64,000 nt of DNA from an uncultured Gammaproteobacteria bacterium (GTDB taxonomy: Bacteria; Pseudomonadota; Gammaproteobacteria; Eutrophobiales; Eutrophobiaceae). Shown here one piece after another: positions 27,274 to 36,839 of this stretch (positions are counted from its first letter, which is position 1; each line of letters starts with the position of its first letter). Both the position numbers and the translations under genes were made by a program. Location: assembly GCA_943788815.1 (NCBI GenBank), contig CALSRS010000002.1:59062-123061 (forward strand), given 5' to 3'. The notes below the pieces were generated by a model that made no database searches, was not told the origin of the DNA, and saw only the letters and a list, made by a program, of their open reading frames with translations.

Positions 27274-28181
27274 GCCAGATCGATAATTTCACCAGCAATC
27301 TAGACACACTTTCCATAATTGAAATAGCTGGCAATGATGCGACAGCATTTCTTCAAGCACAATTAACCAGTGACATCACAACAATTAAAATCGATGATGC
27401 TCAATTTAGCAGTTGGTGCACACCACAGGGACGCATCATCACCACATTGCTAGTGTATAAAAACAAAGACTCTTATTTTATCTTGCTGCCAAAGGCGCTG
27501 GATGACAATTTTCAAAAGAAAATTTCAATCTACATTTTACGCTCAAAGGTCACTATCAACTCTCGAGATGATTTAGCTCATATTACAGGAATATCCGGCG
27601 AAGAATTTATTCAGGAAATCAAAAATTACTTACTGACAGATAATCATAATGATGCCTTGCTTATTGAGATACCTGACGGAAATAATACTCGTTCAATCCT
27701 TGCGACAAAAGAACCACTACTTGAAAAAATATCTCAAATAGCTAACAACATTAATGACACATATATTGAACGTTGGAAAGATATGGATATACAATCAGGA
27801 GTGGTATGGATAACAGAACAAACAAGCAATAAATTATTACCTCAAGACATAGATCTGGAAAAACTCAACGCCCTCTCACATAACAAAGGCTGTTATCCAG
27901 GACAGGAAATTATTGCGCGCCTGCATTTTCGTGGCAAGGCGAAGTACGGCTTATACAAAGGGAAAATTTCATCTGACCAGGAACTACCTACTATCGGGGA
28001 ACGACTCTATTTACAAAATGATAGTGCAAGTTGCGGAATGATCGTCTCAGTTGCTAAGAATAATGTTGATAGTAACAATTGCCTGGCATCTCTCAAGCAT
28101 GATAAATCAGATGTTACTCACTTTACATTAGAGGACAAACGAACAATTGATATAATGTTTTCTAAAATCAATGACACTTGA
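27270..28181 (+). CDS. ygfZ: YgfZ/GcvT-like folate-binding protein
   Basis: FLQAQLTSDITTI...WCTPQGRIITTLLVYK...LNALSHNKGCYPGQEIIARLHFRGKAKYGL (KGCYPGQE motif). Confidence 0.92.
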   Translation: MSQIDNFTSNLDTLSIIEIAGNDATAFLQAQLTSDITTIKIDDAQFSSWCTPQGRIITTLLVYKNKDSYFILLPKALDDNFQKKISIYILRSKVTINSRDDLAHITGISGEEFIQEIKNYLLTDNHNDALLIEIPDGNNTRSILATKEPLLEKISQIANNINDTYIERWKDMDIQSGVVWITEQTSNKLLPQDIDLEKLNALSHNKGCYPGQEIIARLHFRGKAKYGLYKGKISSDQELPTIGERLYLQNDSASCGMIVSVAKNNVDSNNCLASLKHDKSDVTHFTLEDKRTIDIMFSKINDT

Positions 28182-28192
28182 TTCTATACACT

Positions 28193-29164
28193 ATGTTACC
28201 AGGTCAAATCGTCCCTAGTTCATTCGACCCTGCCTGGTGGCTACCTGGTCCCCATTTACAAACCCTATGGCCTTATTTATTTCGGAGATCATCACTAAAG
28301 TATAAAAATCAGCGCCTTGAATTGCCAGATGGTGATTTTGTCGATTTATGCTGGAATAGTAATAAGACCGGACCTATTGTTGTCATTTTTCATGGGCTCG
28401 AAGGTAGTATCAATTCTCCCTATGCTGCTGGCTTAATGGCTGCCATAGAGAAAGTGGGGTGGCGAGCTGTCTTGATGCACTTTCGCGGCTGCAGTGGCGT
28501 CACGAATAGACTAGATACTAGTTATCATTCCGGACATACAGATGACATTCGTTATCTCATTGACTATTTATTCAAGGAGTTTCCTAATACACCCATCGTA
28601 GGTGTAGGTTTTTCTCTGGGTGGTAATGCTTTTTTAAAATATCTTGGCGAAGATGAATCAAACACACCGATAAGTGCTGCAGTCGGCATTAGTGTTCCTT
28701 ATTTACTTAATGTCTGTTCATTAAAACTATCAAGCGGGCTCTCAAAATTTTACCAATGGCATCTTCTTAAATCACTCAAAACCAAAGTGATACATAAATA
28801 TTCAAACAGACAATCAAATATTGATATTTCTAAATTGGATGAATTAGACACATTTTATAAATTTGATGATAAAATTACCTCATTATTAAATGGTTTTTCT
28901 GGTGTCGATGATTATTATTCCCAGGCCAGTAGCAAGCAATATCTACCAATGATCAAGGTCCCTACATTGTTAATACATGCGAGAAATGATCCGTTCATGA
29001 CACAAGAGGTACTGCCCCAACAAAAAGATATATCAAATTTCGTGACTCTTGAAATTGCAGATAAAGGTGGACACGTTGGGTTTGTTAGCGGTAAGGTTCC
29101 ATGGAAACCAGAATACTGGCTTGAGAAACGTATATTAGACTTTATAAAATCAAAATTAACATGA
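28193..29164 (+). CDS. YheT-family alpha/beta hydrolase
   Basis: WLPGPHLQTLWPYLFRRSS...VVIFHGLEGSINSPYAAGLM...MHFRGCSGVTNR...VGVGFSLGGNAFLKYLGE. ATG at 28193 preferred over the track TTG at 28178. Confidence 0.92.
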   Translation: MLPGQIVPSSFDPAWWLPGPHLQTLWPYLFRRSSLKYKNQRLELPDGDFVDLCWNSNKTGPIVVIFHGLEGSINSPYAAGLMAAIEKVGWRAVLMHFRGCSGVTNRLDTSYHSGHTDDIRYLIDYLFKEFPNTPIVGVGFSLGGNAFLKYLGEDESNTPISAAVGISVPYLLNVCSLKLSSGLSKFYQWHLLKSLKTKVIHKYSNRQSNIDISKLDELDTFYKFDDKITSLLNGFSGVDDYYSQASSKQYLPMIKVPTLLIHARNDPFMTQEVLPQQKDISNFVTLEIADKGGHVGFVSGKVPWKPEYWLEKRILDFIKSKLT

Positions 29165-29655
29165 ACATTTCAAGAATTTATTATTTAAGCATCTTTTTAG
29201 TCTGCTCGTCACTATTGGGATTTGGTTATTATTTACAATTTGTTGATGGTTTAGAGCCTTGTCCACTATGTATATTTCAGCGAGTTGCTTACATTGCTAT
29301 CGCCTTATTTGCTATACCAGGAATAATTCATGGCCCCATGGGTAAATGGAGATATTTATATTCAGGTTTGATTTTCACCGGCGCCATTATTGGGGGAATC
29401 ATTGCTGGAAGACAAGTATGGTTACAACATTTACCGCCCGATGCGGTCCCGGCATGCGGGCCAGGTCTGGATTTCATGATGGAAGTCTTCCCATTATCAG
29501 AAACATTACAAATGGTATTTACCGGATCTGGCGAATGTGCGGAAGTAGCCTGGACATTCTTAAGTTTTAGTATTGCTGAATGGAGCCTTGCCTGGTTTGT
29601 ACTGTTTGCTATTAGTAGTATTGCGCATGTACTGAAAAAACAATCTACGTCTTAA
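29161..29655 (+). CDS. dsbB: Disulfide bond formation protein DsbB
   Basis: GLEPCPLCIFQRVAYIAIALFAI...AGRQVWLQHLPPDAVPACGPGLDFMMEVFPL. Confidence 0.95.
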   Translation: MNISRIYYLSIFLVCSSLLGFGYYLQFVDGLEPCPLCIFQRVAYIAIALFAIPGIIHGPMGKWRYLYSGLIFTGAIIGGIIAGRQVWLQHLPPDAVPACGPGLDFMMEVFPLSETLQMVFTGSGECAEVAWTFLSFSIAEWSLAWFVLFAISSIAHVLKKQSTS

Positions 29656-29688
29656 ACATTATTTATCACGTAGAAGTTTGAGCTTTAA

Positions 29689-31047
29689 TTAATGTAAGCC
29701 CGGCGGTAATTTTCCACCTAATCCTCGCATCATGTTTGCCATGCCACCCTTTTTACCCATTTTTTTCATCATCTTCTGCATCATTTTATGTTGTTTTAAC
29801 AAGCGATTAACGTCTTGAATCTGATTCCCGGAACCTGATGCTATGCGTTTTTTTCTCGATCCGCTAATAACGGCGGGAAATTTTCTCTCCTGCGGAGTCA
29901 TAGAATTAATAATCGCCTCCATACGGTCTATTTGTTTTTCATCAAACTGTTTAGGAACCCCTGCTGGCATACCGCCCATACCAGGCAACTTATCAAGCAA
30001 ACCTGATATACCACCCATATTTTTCATCTGTACAAATTGTTCTCTCAAGTCTTCCATATCGAAACCTTTGCCTTTTTTTATCTTTTTTTCCAGTTTCCGG
30101 GACTTTTCAACGTCTGTCTTATTCTGGACTTCCTCAATCAAACTCAGCATATCCCCCATACCAAGTATTCTTGATGCAAGCCGGTCTGGATAAAACTCTG
30201 ACAGGTCACTAATTTTTTCTCCTGTGCCCAGGAACAAAATGGGTTTCCCCGTCACCTGTCGAACTGACAATGCAGCGCCACCTCTGGCATCACCATCTGT
30301 TTTTGTCAAAATCACACCCGTTAATGCCAATGCTTGATTAAATGCTGTTGCTGCATTGACAGCATCTTGCCCCATCATGCTATCAACAATAAACAAGGTA
30401 TTTGATGGATTTGCAACCTCATGAATATTTGAAATCTCTTTCATCATTTCATCATCCACATGCAATCGCCCTGCGCTATCTATGATTAATACATCCATAA
30501 ATTTCTTTCTGGCTTCGTTCACCGCATTTTTGGCAATTGTGACAGGGTCTTGAGCAGGATCACTTGGGAAAAAATTCAGCTTATTTTCATTTGATAATAC
30601 TTCAAGTTGCTTGATTGCAGCTGGACGGTAGACATCACAACTGACCGTCATAATGGATTTCTTCTCCTGGCTAGACAGCCATTTCCCCAGTTTTGCAACT
30701 GTGGTGGTCTTGCCTGCGCCCTGTAGTCCTGCAACAAGAATGATGACAGGTGGTTGTTGATTAATATTTAAGGTGGATTTTCCATCCCCCATCAATTTGA
30801 TTAGTTCATCATGCACAATTTTGATGATGGCCTGACCTGGTGTCAGGCTGGATTTCACATCTTGACCAAGTGCTCGTTCTTGAACATGCTCAATAAACTC
30901 CTTGACCACAGGCAATGCAACATCTGCCTCGAGCAGTGCCATTCTTACTTCACGTAATGTAATTGCCAGATTTTCCTCGGTGATCCTGGCTTGACCCCTT
31001 AATTGCTTTACAACCTGTGATAACCTACCTGTTAAATTTTCAAACAT
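29689..31047 (-). CDS. ffh: Signal recognition particle protein Ffh
   Basis: MFENLTGRLSQVVKQLRGQARITEENL...VAGLQGAGKTTTVAKLG...DVYRPAAIKQLEVL; C-terminal Met-rich M domain. Confidence 0.98.
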   Translation of the reverse strand: MFENLTGRLSQVVKQLRGQARITEENLAITLREVRMALLEADVALPVVKEFIEHVQERALGQDVKSSLTPGQAIIKIVHDELIKLMGDGKSTLNINQQPPVIILVAGLQGAGKTTTVAKLGKWLSSQEKKSIMTVSCDVYRPAAIKQLEVLSNENKLNFFPSDPAQDPVTIAKNAVNEARKKFMDVLIIDSAGRLHVDDEMMKEISNIHEVANPSNTLFIVDSMMGQDAVNAATAFNQALALTGVILTKTDGDARGGAALSVRQVTGKPILFLGTGEKISDLSEFYPDRLASRILGMGDMLSLIEEVQNKTDVEKSRKLEKKIKKGKGFDMEDLREQFVQMKNMGGISGLLDKLPGMGGMPAGVPKQFDEKQIDRMEAIINSMTPQERKFPAVISGSRKKRIASGSGNQIQDVNRLLKQHKMMQKMMKKMGKKGGMANMMRGLGGKLPPGLH

Positions 31048-31204
31048 GACAATAATCCAACCTGAACTTTATTTAATCTAATAAGAATTATATATTATTT
31101 TTAATATATTCAATAGGTTATAATATCTTATTGAACTTGCTTATATTCAAATAAAATATCAAGATAGAATAAACCTAACGCTGAGCGATATTATTACAAA
31201 TCTT

Positions 31205-32008
31205 ATGAGTTTAATCATTATTGGCATACTTGCTATCACCCTCTATCTATTAACAACAGGTTGGTTAGGGTATCGATTTATTACCATTGATAATTCACCG
31301 CGTCTGATGGATGCAAAACTATTCATACTTTGTATTCCTGCATTAATTTTTCACGGGATAGTTTTGTATCAGTCAATATTTACAGATGCGGGTCTAAATA
31401 TGGGATTTTATAACGCCCTGTCATTAGTCAGTTGGGCAGTTACTCTGGTCATCATTCTAACGACTTTTATTAAACCGACTATTAATCTCGCAATTATTTT
31501 TTTACCCGTTACTGCAATTGCATTAATTCTGGAAATTGCCGTGCCCAGTCAGCGTATTGTGTCTGAAACAGGAAATTTTGGATTAGATATTCATATTATA
31601 CTGTCGATAGGTGCCTACAGTCTTCTTACCATCGCTGCCCTACAGGCTGTCATACTCGCAATCCAGGAACATTTTCTTCGTATAAAACATCCGGTAACCA
31701 GTATGCGTCTGTTTCCCCCCATGCAAATCATGGAAGACTTGCTAGTCCAGATTTTATGGGTTGGCTTTTTTCTTTTAAGCCTGGGACTAGCAACAGGCTT
31801 AATGTTTGTGAATGACGTATTTGCTCAACAACTTTCTCATAAAACAGTACTGACAATTCTTGCATGGTTATTTTATGCCATCGTCCTGTTTGGCCGTTGG
31901 TCATGGGGATGGCGAGGAAAGAAACTCGTTCGATGGACGTTAACGGGATTTGCACTTCTTGCACTCGGGTACTTCGGTTCAAAGCTGGTATATGAATTAA
32001 TTCTTTAA
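31205..32008 (+). CDS. YpjD/CcsA-like cytochrome c assembly-family membrane protein
   Basis: Polytopic; DIHIILSIGAYSLLTIAALQAVILAIQEHFL...HKTVLTILAWLFYAIVLFGRWSWGWRGKK; ffh/corB neighbourhood. Confidence 0.88.
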   Translation: MSLIIIGILAITLYLLTTGWLGYRFITIDNSPRLMDAKLFILCIPALIFHGIVLYQSIFTDAGLNMGFYNALSLVSWAVTLVIILTTFIKPTINLAIIFLPVTAIALILEIAVPSQRIVSETGNFGLDIHIILSIGAYSLLTIAALQAVILAIQEHFLRIKHPVTSMRLFPPMQIMEDLLVQILWVGFFLLSLGLATGLMFVNDVFAQQLSHKTVLTILAWLFYAIVLFGRWSWGWRGKKLVRWTLTGFALLALGYFGSKLVYELIL

Positions 32009-32055
32009 CGCGTATAGATATATAGTTATCTAATACATATTATCTGGAAGTAAAA

Positions 32056-33339
32056 TTGGAAAACTTATCAATTAATCTGTTGGCCATCACATTGTTTGTG
32101 CTATTTGTGCTATCTGCATTTTTCTCCAGTTCAGAGACCAGCATGATGGCACTTAATCGATATCGATTGAATCATCTAGCCAAAGAAGGACATAGAGGTG
32201 CAAAACTGGCTAAGAAATTACTGGATAAGCCAGATCAACTGCTAGGACTAATCCTATTTGGCAACAATCTGGTCAATATTTCTGCCGCGTCTATTGCCAC
32301 TGTTATAGGTATTAAATTATATGGTGAAGCGGGTATTGCCATTGCAACTATAGTTCTCACCGTACTGGTACTGATATTTGCAGAAGTGGCACCAAAAACT
32401 ATCGCAGCACTTTATCCCGAGGCCGTCGCATTTCCTGCTGCTTATATTCTGACTTTTCTTGGAAAAATACTTTTCCCATTCGTCTGGTTGATAAATCTAC
32501 TTGCTAATACCTTATTATCCTTGTTTAACATTAATCCAGACGCTACAGATGCAGCTCCATTAACCCGTGAAGAATTGAGGAGCGTGGTGTTGGAAGCGGG
32601 AAATATGATCCCCATGCGACATCAAAAGATGTTAATTAGCATACTGGATCTTGAAAACGTTATCGTAGATGACATTATGGTCCCGCGCAGTGAAATTGTT
32701 GGTATAGATTTGAATGACTCGCCTGATGATATCATCGACCAGATTACTAATTTCCAACACACGCGCTTACCCGTATTTATTGATAATATTGACAACATCA
32801 AGGGAATTTTACATATTCGAAAATTTTCAAGAATCCTCTCTACTAAAGAGCAATTTGAAGCCGAAGATATAATTTCTCAACTGGATGAACCATATTTTGT
32901 GCCTATGGGTACACCTTTACACTCGCAACTTCGTTTCTTTCAGAAACAGAAACTCCGTCTTGGTCTGGTAGTAGACGAATATGGTGATATCCAGGGCATA
33001 GTTGCCATGGAAGATATATTAGAAGAAATCGTCGGTGAATTTACCACTGACCTGCAAACCTATAGTCCGGATATCCACTATCAAGAAGATGGCTCTACGT
33101 TAATTGACGGGTCTGCCATGCTAAGGGATATCAATAAACAACTACAATGGGATCTACCGATTGATGGACCTAAAACCTTGAATGGATTAATACTGGAAAA
33201 CCTTGAGCATATCCCTGAATCAGGCACCAGTCTAAAAATCAACAACTATATGCTTGAAATACTTCAATCTGCTGATAATGCTGTCAAAAAAGTCAGGGCA
33301 GAAAAATTACCTGCCGACACTGATAATAATAAAGACTAA
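32056..33339 (+). CDS. CNNM/CBS-domain transporter, CorB/CorC/HlyC family (TTG start)
   Basis: AFFSSSETSMMALNRYRLNHLAKEGHRGAKLAKKLL...DIMVPRSEIVGID...LVVDEYGDIQGIVAMEDILEEIVGEF. Confidence 0.95.
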   Translation: MENLSINLLAITLFVLFVLSAFFSSSETSMMALNRYRLNHLAKEGHRGAKLAKKLLDKPDQLLGLILFGNNLVNISAASIATVIGIKLYGEAGIAIATIVLTVLVLIFAEVAPKTIAALYPEAVAFPAAYILTFLGKILFPFVWLINLLANTLLSLFNINPDATDAAPLTREELRSVVLEAGNMIPMRHQKMLISILDLENVIVDDIMVPRSEIVGIDLNDSPDDIIDQITNFQHTRLPVFIDNIDNIKGILHIRKFSRILSTKEQFEAEDIISQLDEPYFVPMGTPLHSQLRFFQKQKLRLGLVVDEYGDIQGIVAMEDILEEIVGEFTTDLQTYSPDIHYQEDGSTLIDGSAMLRDINKQLQWDLPIDGPKTLNGLILENLEHIPESGTSLKINNYMLEILQSADNAVKKVRAEKLPADTDNNKD

Positions 33340-33353
33340 ATCAGCTCATGTGA

Positions 33354-34394
33354 TTAGCAACAGCCAGCATTGCTAATTTCATTAGTGTCAGGGGCGGTTG
33401 TACAGTCGAATGGCCCATAATGTGTACTAAAATCTCCTTCAATTGTAAAATGCGAACCAAAGCGTGAGCCAGATAACATGTTTGCTGTATTTCCACATAC
33501 CGGAACTGGCATTCCAGTTTTAAATACATGATGGTCATCCAACATGAATTGATGTGGTGCTTGTGCAATTGAACCATTGTAATAGGCTACATGCCCAAAA
33601 TTTTCACAAATGTCTTCCAATCCAACTTTAAATGCACGAATCGTCATGGAATAAAAATCAATCATGCCTGCTTTCTTAAATAGTTCAGGATCATTTAATG
33701 TTAACAAACGTTTGTTAACTACTCTTGTATCAGGTATTGCAAGCCGGGTCATCATGCGCCGAAAATCTTCCGTATACATTGCCCCTGATAAACATTCCCC
33801 ATAGAGTACTTTGTCTTTTTTTAGATGTTCAGGAATTCGTTGCCCAGAAAAAACATCTGAGAAATACAATTCTCCACCAGGCTTTAATACCCTGATAATT
33901 TCTGAAAAAACAGATTCTTTTGCAGGTGAAAGGTTAATAACGCAATTTGAAATAATCAGATCAATACTACTATCTTGTATACCTGCCTGCTTCAAATCTT
34001 CAATATAGCCATGTTTAAACTCAACATTAGCTTGTTTATATCCAAATTTATCCATATGCCAACCAACATACTGGTTTGCAACTGATAGTTGCTCAGTTGT
34101 CATATCTAGCCCTATAACAGAGCCATTCTCGCCAACTAATTGACTTAAAACATAGGCATCTCTTCCAGTACCACAACCAAGGTCAAGTACGGTACAGCCT
34201 TCCAGTGCAGCAGGAATCGGCGATCCACAGCCATAGAATTTTGATTGGACGGTTTCATGTACATTACTTATTAATGAGCGAAGATATTCTGGAGGAGATT
34301 CGGAGATACAACAGGCACTGGTCTTAAGGTCTTCATTTGATTCAAGTACATTTCCATAATAATTTTGAACATCCTTTAATGTTTCCTGCGTCAT
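33354..34394 (-). CDS. arsM: Arsenite S-adenosylmethionine methyltransferase ArsM
   Basis: VQNYYGNVLESNEDLKTSACC...VLDLGCGTGRDAYVLSQLVGENGSVIGLDMT...IISNCVINLSPAKESVFSEIIRVLKPGGELYFSDVF...LSGAMYTEDFRRMM; conserved Cys positions. Confidence 0.93.
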   Translation of the reverse strand: MTQETLKDVQNYYGNVLESNEDLKTSACCISESPPEYLRSLISNVHETVQSKFYGCGSPIPAALEGCTVLDLGCGTGRDAYVLSQLVGENGSVIGLDMTTEQLSVANQYVGWHMDKFGYKQANVEFKHGYIEDLKQAGIQDSSIDLIISNCVINLSPAKESVFSEIIRVLKPGGELYFSDVFSGQRIPEHLKKDKVLYGECLSGAMYTEDFRRMMTRLAIPDTRVVNKRLLTLNDPELFKKAGMIDFYSMTIRAFKVGLEDICENFGHVAYYNGSIAQAPHQFMLDDHHVFKTGMPVPVCGNTANMLSGSRFGSHFTIEGDFSTHYGPFDCTTAPDTNEISNAGCC

Positions 34395-34449
34395 GAATAG
34401 TCTCCAATGTTTCTCAAATAAGATTAATAGTTAAATTGATACCCGTTAC

Positions 34450-34523
34450 GTACAAGCCCACACCCATTATCGATGAAGATGATACATGAGTTGTTGATAC
34501 GGGAATACCGTATCGGCTTGTAC
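34450..34523 (-). ncRNA. Candidate structured RNA/leader (predicted three-way junction) 55 nt upstream of arsM
   Basis: Minus strand 5'-GTACAAGCC GATACGG tattc CCGTATC aaca ACTCATgTATC atcttcatc GATAATGGGT gtg GGCTTGTAC-3': P1 9 bp (34515-34523 with 34450-34458), P2 7 bp (34508-34514 with 34496-34502), P3 10 bp with one bulge (34481-34491 with 34462-34471). Confidence 0.45.
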
Positions 34524-34600
34524 CAATCACAAAATAGCTGAAATTAGATTGGCCGAAAAACTTTGTTCATAATTCATCCTGGTTACCTGAAACCCAAATA

Positions 34601-34879
34601 CTACTGTAATGTTTTTACCTGACATCCAGCTACACATTCCCATGTCCAGGGCGACCCAGATAAATAACCAAATAATGATACAATCACCTTGGAGTCATCA
34701 TTCACTCCATTGAAATAGGAAAGACCAAAAAGTAATACGCTAGCTATTAAAATGTAATGACATGATATTTCCTGATCAGGAAATATTTTGGATGGTAGCC
34801 TATATTCGTTACACCATTTTTCAAAACGCGCTACTACCAGCGTAAGGTCTTTCTCCCTATCAGCATACCTATGACGCAC
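34601..34879 (-). CDS. Hypothetical small membrane protein downstream of nrsF-like gene
   Basis: 92-aa ORF with a TM-like stretch (YILIASVLLFGLSYF) and Cys-containing C-terminus SPWTWECVAGCQ; overlaps the upstream gene by 46 bp. Confidence 0.45.
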   Translation of the reverse strand: MRHRYADREKDLTLVVARFEKWCNEYRLPSKIFPDQEISCHYILIASVLLFGLSYFNGVNDDSKVIVSLFGYLSGSPWTWECVAGCQVKTLQ

Positions 34880-35475
34880 AATAATAGAATGGGCAATGCA
34901 TGCCAGACGAATAAATGAGCAGGATTATCATTATTTTCCACTAATCGCATAAACAAATAAGCAAACGCAGTAACGGACAGTATTGACATAATACCCGCCC
35001 AATAATACCGAATTGCAGCACCCATCCGCACCAGAATAAATATGACAATCGCAGGTACCAAACTAAATCCAAGGATATGAATTGGACAGTGTATCTCCAC
35101 CAGTGCAACCGAATTAATCAGGTTGTTTATTTGCAAATGTTCGCCAGCACTAAAGAATACATACACCGCAAAAATCAATAATAGCGGGAATGGTAAATAT
35201 TTAATCCAGGGCATTTGAAAATCATCAGGTCTTGAAAGACAAAAAGCGGCGAATGTTGCAGACATTCCAATAATGAATAACATAAAAAGTTCGATTAGAA
35301 AAGCTGATGAATTTAACTTGTCCATGACATCTGGTCTAAAGCCATCGAAGAAAAGAAAAATCAACAGATATACATTAATCCCGATTAACCACAAGATCGA
35401 TTGTTGGGCAGGATGCAATAATGGTCTGGATGCACCCTCGTCAGTAATTTGATGAATTATGTCTTCAGTATTCAT
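34834..35475 (-). CDS. DUF1109/NrsF-like anti-sigma membrane protein
   Basis: 213 aa, six predicted TM segments, EIHCPIHILGFSLVPAIVIFILVRMGA core; start overlaps the ECF sigma gene. Confidence 0.85.
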   Translation of the reverse strand: MNTEDIIHQITDEGASRPLLHPAQQSILWLIGINVYLLIFLFFDGFRPDVMDKLNSSAFLIELFMLFIIGMSATFAAFCLSRPDDFQMPWIKYLPFPLLLIFAVYVFFSAGEHLQINNLINSVALVEIHCPIHILGFSLVPAIVIFILVRMGAAIRYYWAGIMSILSVTAFAYLFMRLVENNDNPAHLFVWHALPILLLCVIGMLIGRKTLRW

Positions 35476-36040
35476 CGTTATGCTCTTCTTTCATCTTAAG
35501 TTTTTCAGCTATTTTCTTATATATCCTGTGTGCGGCTACTTTTACGGCTGTTTCACTCATATTGACCTTTTGCGCTGTTTCTTTAGCTGTATATCCCTCG
35601 ACTTTCATCATGTTTACGATAGTCCTTTGTTTCTCGGGTAAAGCCGCAATTAATTCACTTATAGATTCGTCAATATCTGTGCTGGAAGTTACATTAGAAT
35701 CCTCATAAAAATAATCAGATTCCAGCCTGACTTTTTCTTTTAGAGATTCATTTTTATAATATGACCGCAAATAATCATTCAGGCGATACCTGGCAATTGT
35801 ATACATCCATACCTCAAATGGCCTGCTTGCATCATAGGTATGCCCTGCTTTGTGCAATGATATTAAAATTTCCTGAACAATATCTTCCATATCAACTGGA
35901 TTATTAATTTTTCGAGAAATAAATGACCGTAACATCGGAGTCACCTGGACAAACAGAGTTGAATAAGCCTGTTTATCTCCTTGCTGTGCTTTATGCATCA
36001 GGGACGAAAGAGAAATCGTATCACTCGATTTGTTTTGCAT
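35465..36040 (-). CDS. ECF RNA polymerase sigma factor, paired with NrsF-like gene
   Basis: AYSTLFVQVTPMLRSFISRKINNPVDMEDIVQEILISLHKAGHTYDASRPFEVWMYTIARYRLNDYLR...LPEKQRTIVNMMKVEGYTAKETAQKVNMSETAVKVAAHRIYKKI. Confidence 0.95.
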   Translation of the reverse strand: MQNKSSDTISLSSLMHKAQQGDKQAYSTLFVQVTPMLRSFISRKINNPVDMEDIVQEILISLHKAGHTYDASRPFEVWMYTIARYRLNDYLRSYYKNESLKEKVRLESDYFYEDSNVTSSTDIDESISELIAALPEKQRTIVNMMKVEGYTAKETAQKVNMSETAVKVAAHRIYKKIAEKLKMKEEHNDEY

Positions 36041-36056
36041 CTTATCTCTTGCAAAT

Positions 36057-36081
36057 GTAACTTAGGTTTGTCATTTACGAA
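36057..36081 (+). promoter_or_regulatory. Putative ECF-type promoter GTAAC-N16-CGAA upstream of the TVP38-oxidoreductase operon
   Basis: GTAAC 36057-36061, CGAA 36078-36081, 16-nt spacer; 42 nt upstream of the ATG at 36123. Confidence 0.55.
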
Positions 36082-36122
36082 TACTCTCACGTATATTCGT
36101 TTTCATAAACCAACAAAAATAC

Positions 36123-36839
36123 ATGAATATAAATATAATAAAAAAATTCCTGCCACTGTCAATTATTCTGATAATGATAGTATGTGCATGGTACCTGGGA
36201 CTACAAGATTATGTGAACTTACATACCATTAAGTCACAACGCTCAGAATTACTTAATATTGTCACCGAACGCCCTTATATATCAATTCTGGCATTTGTGG
36301 GCGTGTATATTATATCAGTTGCATTGTCTCTTCCAATTGCTACTGTCCTTACGCTCCTGGGTGGTTTCTTGTTCGACCGCTGGCTTGGTACATTCTTAAT
36401 CGTAATTTCTGCAACCATGGGCGCAAGCATTATTTTCTTAGCCGCCAAGAGTGCTATCGGTACAACGTTAAGACAAAAAGCAGGACCTTTGTATAAAAAA
36501 ATTGAATCTAATATGAATCAAAATGCAATTGGGTATCTATTGTTTATGCGTTTGGTGCCTATCTTTCCATTCTTTCTGGTCAATATCGTACCTGCACTCT
36601 TTAATATCCGACTGATACCGTATGTGGTCACTACCTTCCTGGGAATAATTCCCGGCACATTTGTCTATGCCAATGTTGGTCGAGAACTGGGAACCATTGA
36701 ATCTCTCTCTGATCTTATATCCACCGAAACCCTGATTGCATTCGCACTACTTGGATTGTTTGCTCTACTTCCTGTCATTATCAAGCAAGTGAACTTGCTT
36801 AAATCTAATCAAAAACCTGATAATCATACGATATTATGA
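36123..36839 (+). CDS. TVP38/TMEM64 (DedA-superfamily) membrane protein
   Basis: ALSLPIATVLTLLGGFLFDRWLGTFLIVISATMGASIIFLAAKSAIG...GYLLFMRLVPIFPFFLVNIVPALFNIRLIPYVVTTFLGIIPGTFVYANVGREL. Confidence 0.93.
   Translation: MNINIIKKFLPLSIILIMIVCAWYLGLQDYVNLHTIKSQRSELLNIVTERPYISILAFVGVYIISVALSLPIATVLTLLGGFLFDRWLGTFLIVISATMGASIIFLAAKSAIGTTLRQKAGPLYKKIESNMNQNAIGYLLFMRLVPIFPFFLVNIVPALFNIRLIPYVVTTFLGIIPGTFVYANVGRELGTIESLSDLISTETLIAFALLGLFALLPVIIKQVNLLKSNQKPDNHTIL

Noticed and set aside
34445-34586. Additional GTAAC-N16-CGAA promoters for arsM
   Set aside because: GTTAC occurs at 34445 and 34582 (plus strand) but no TTCG at the required 16-nt spacing.
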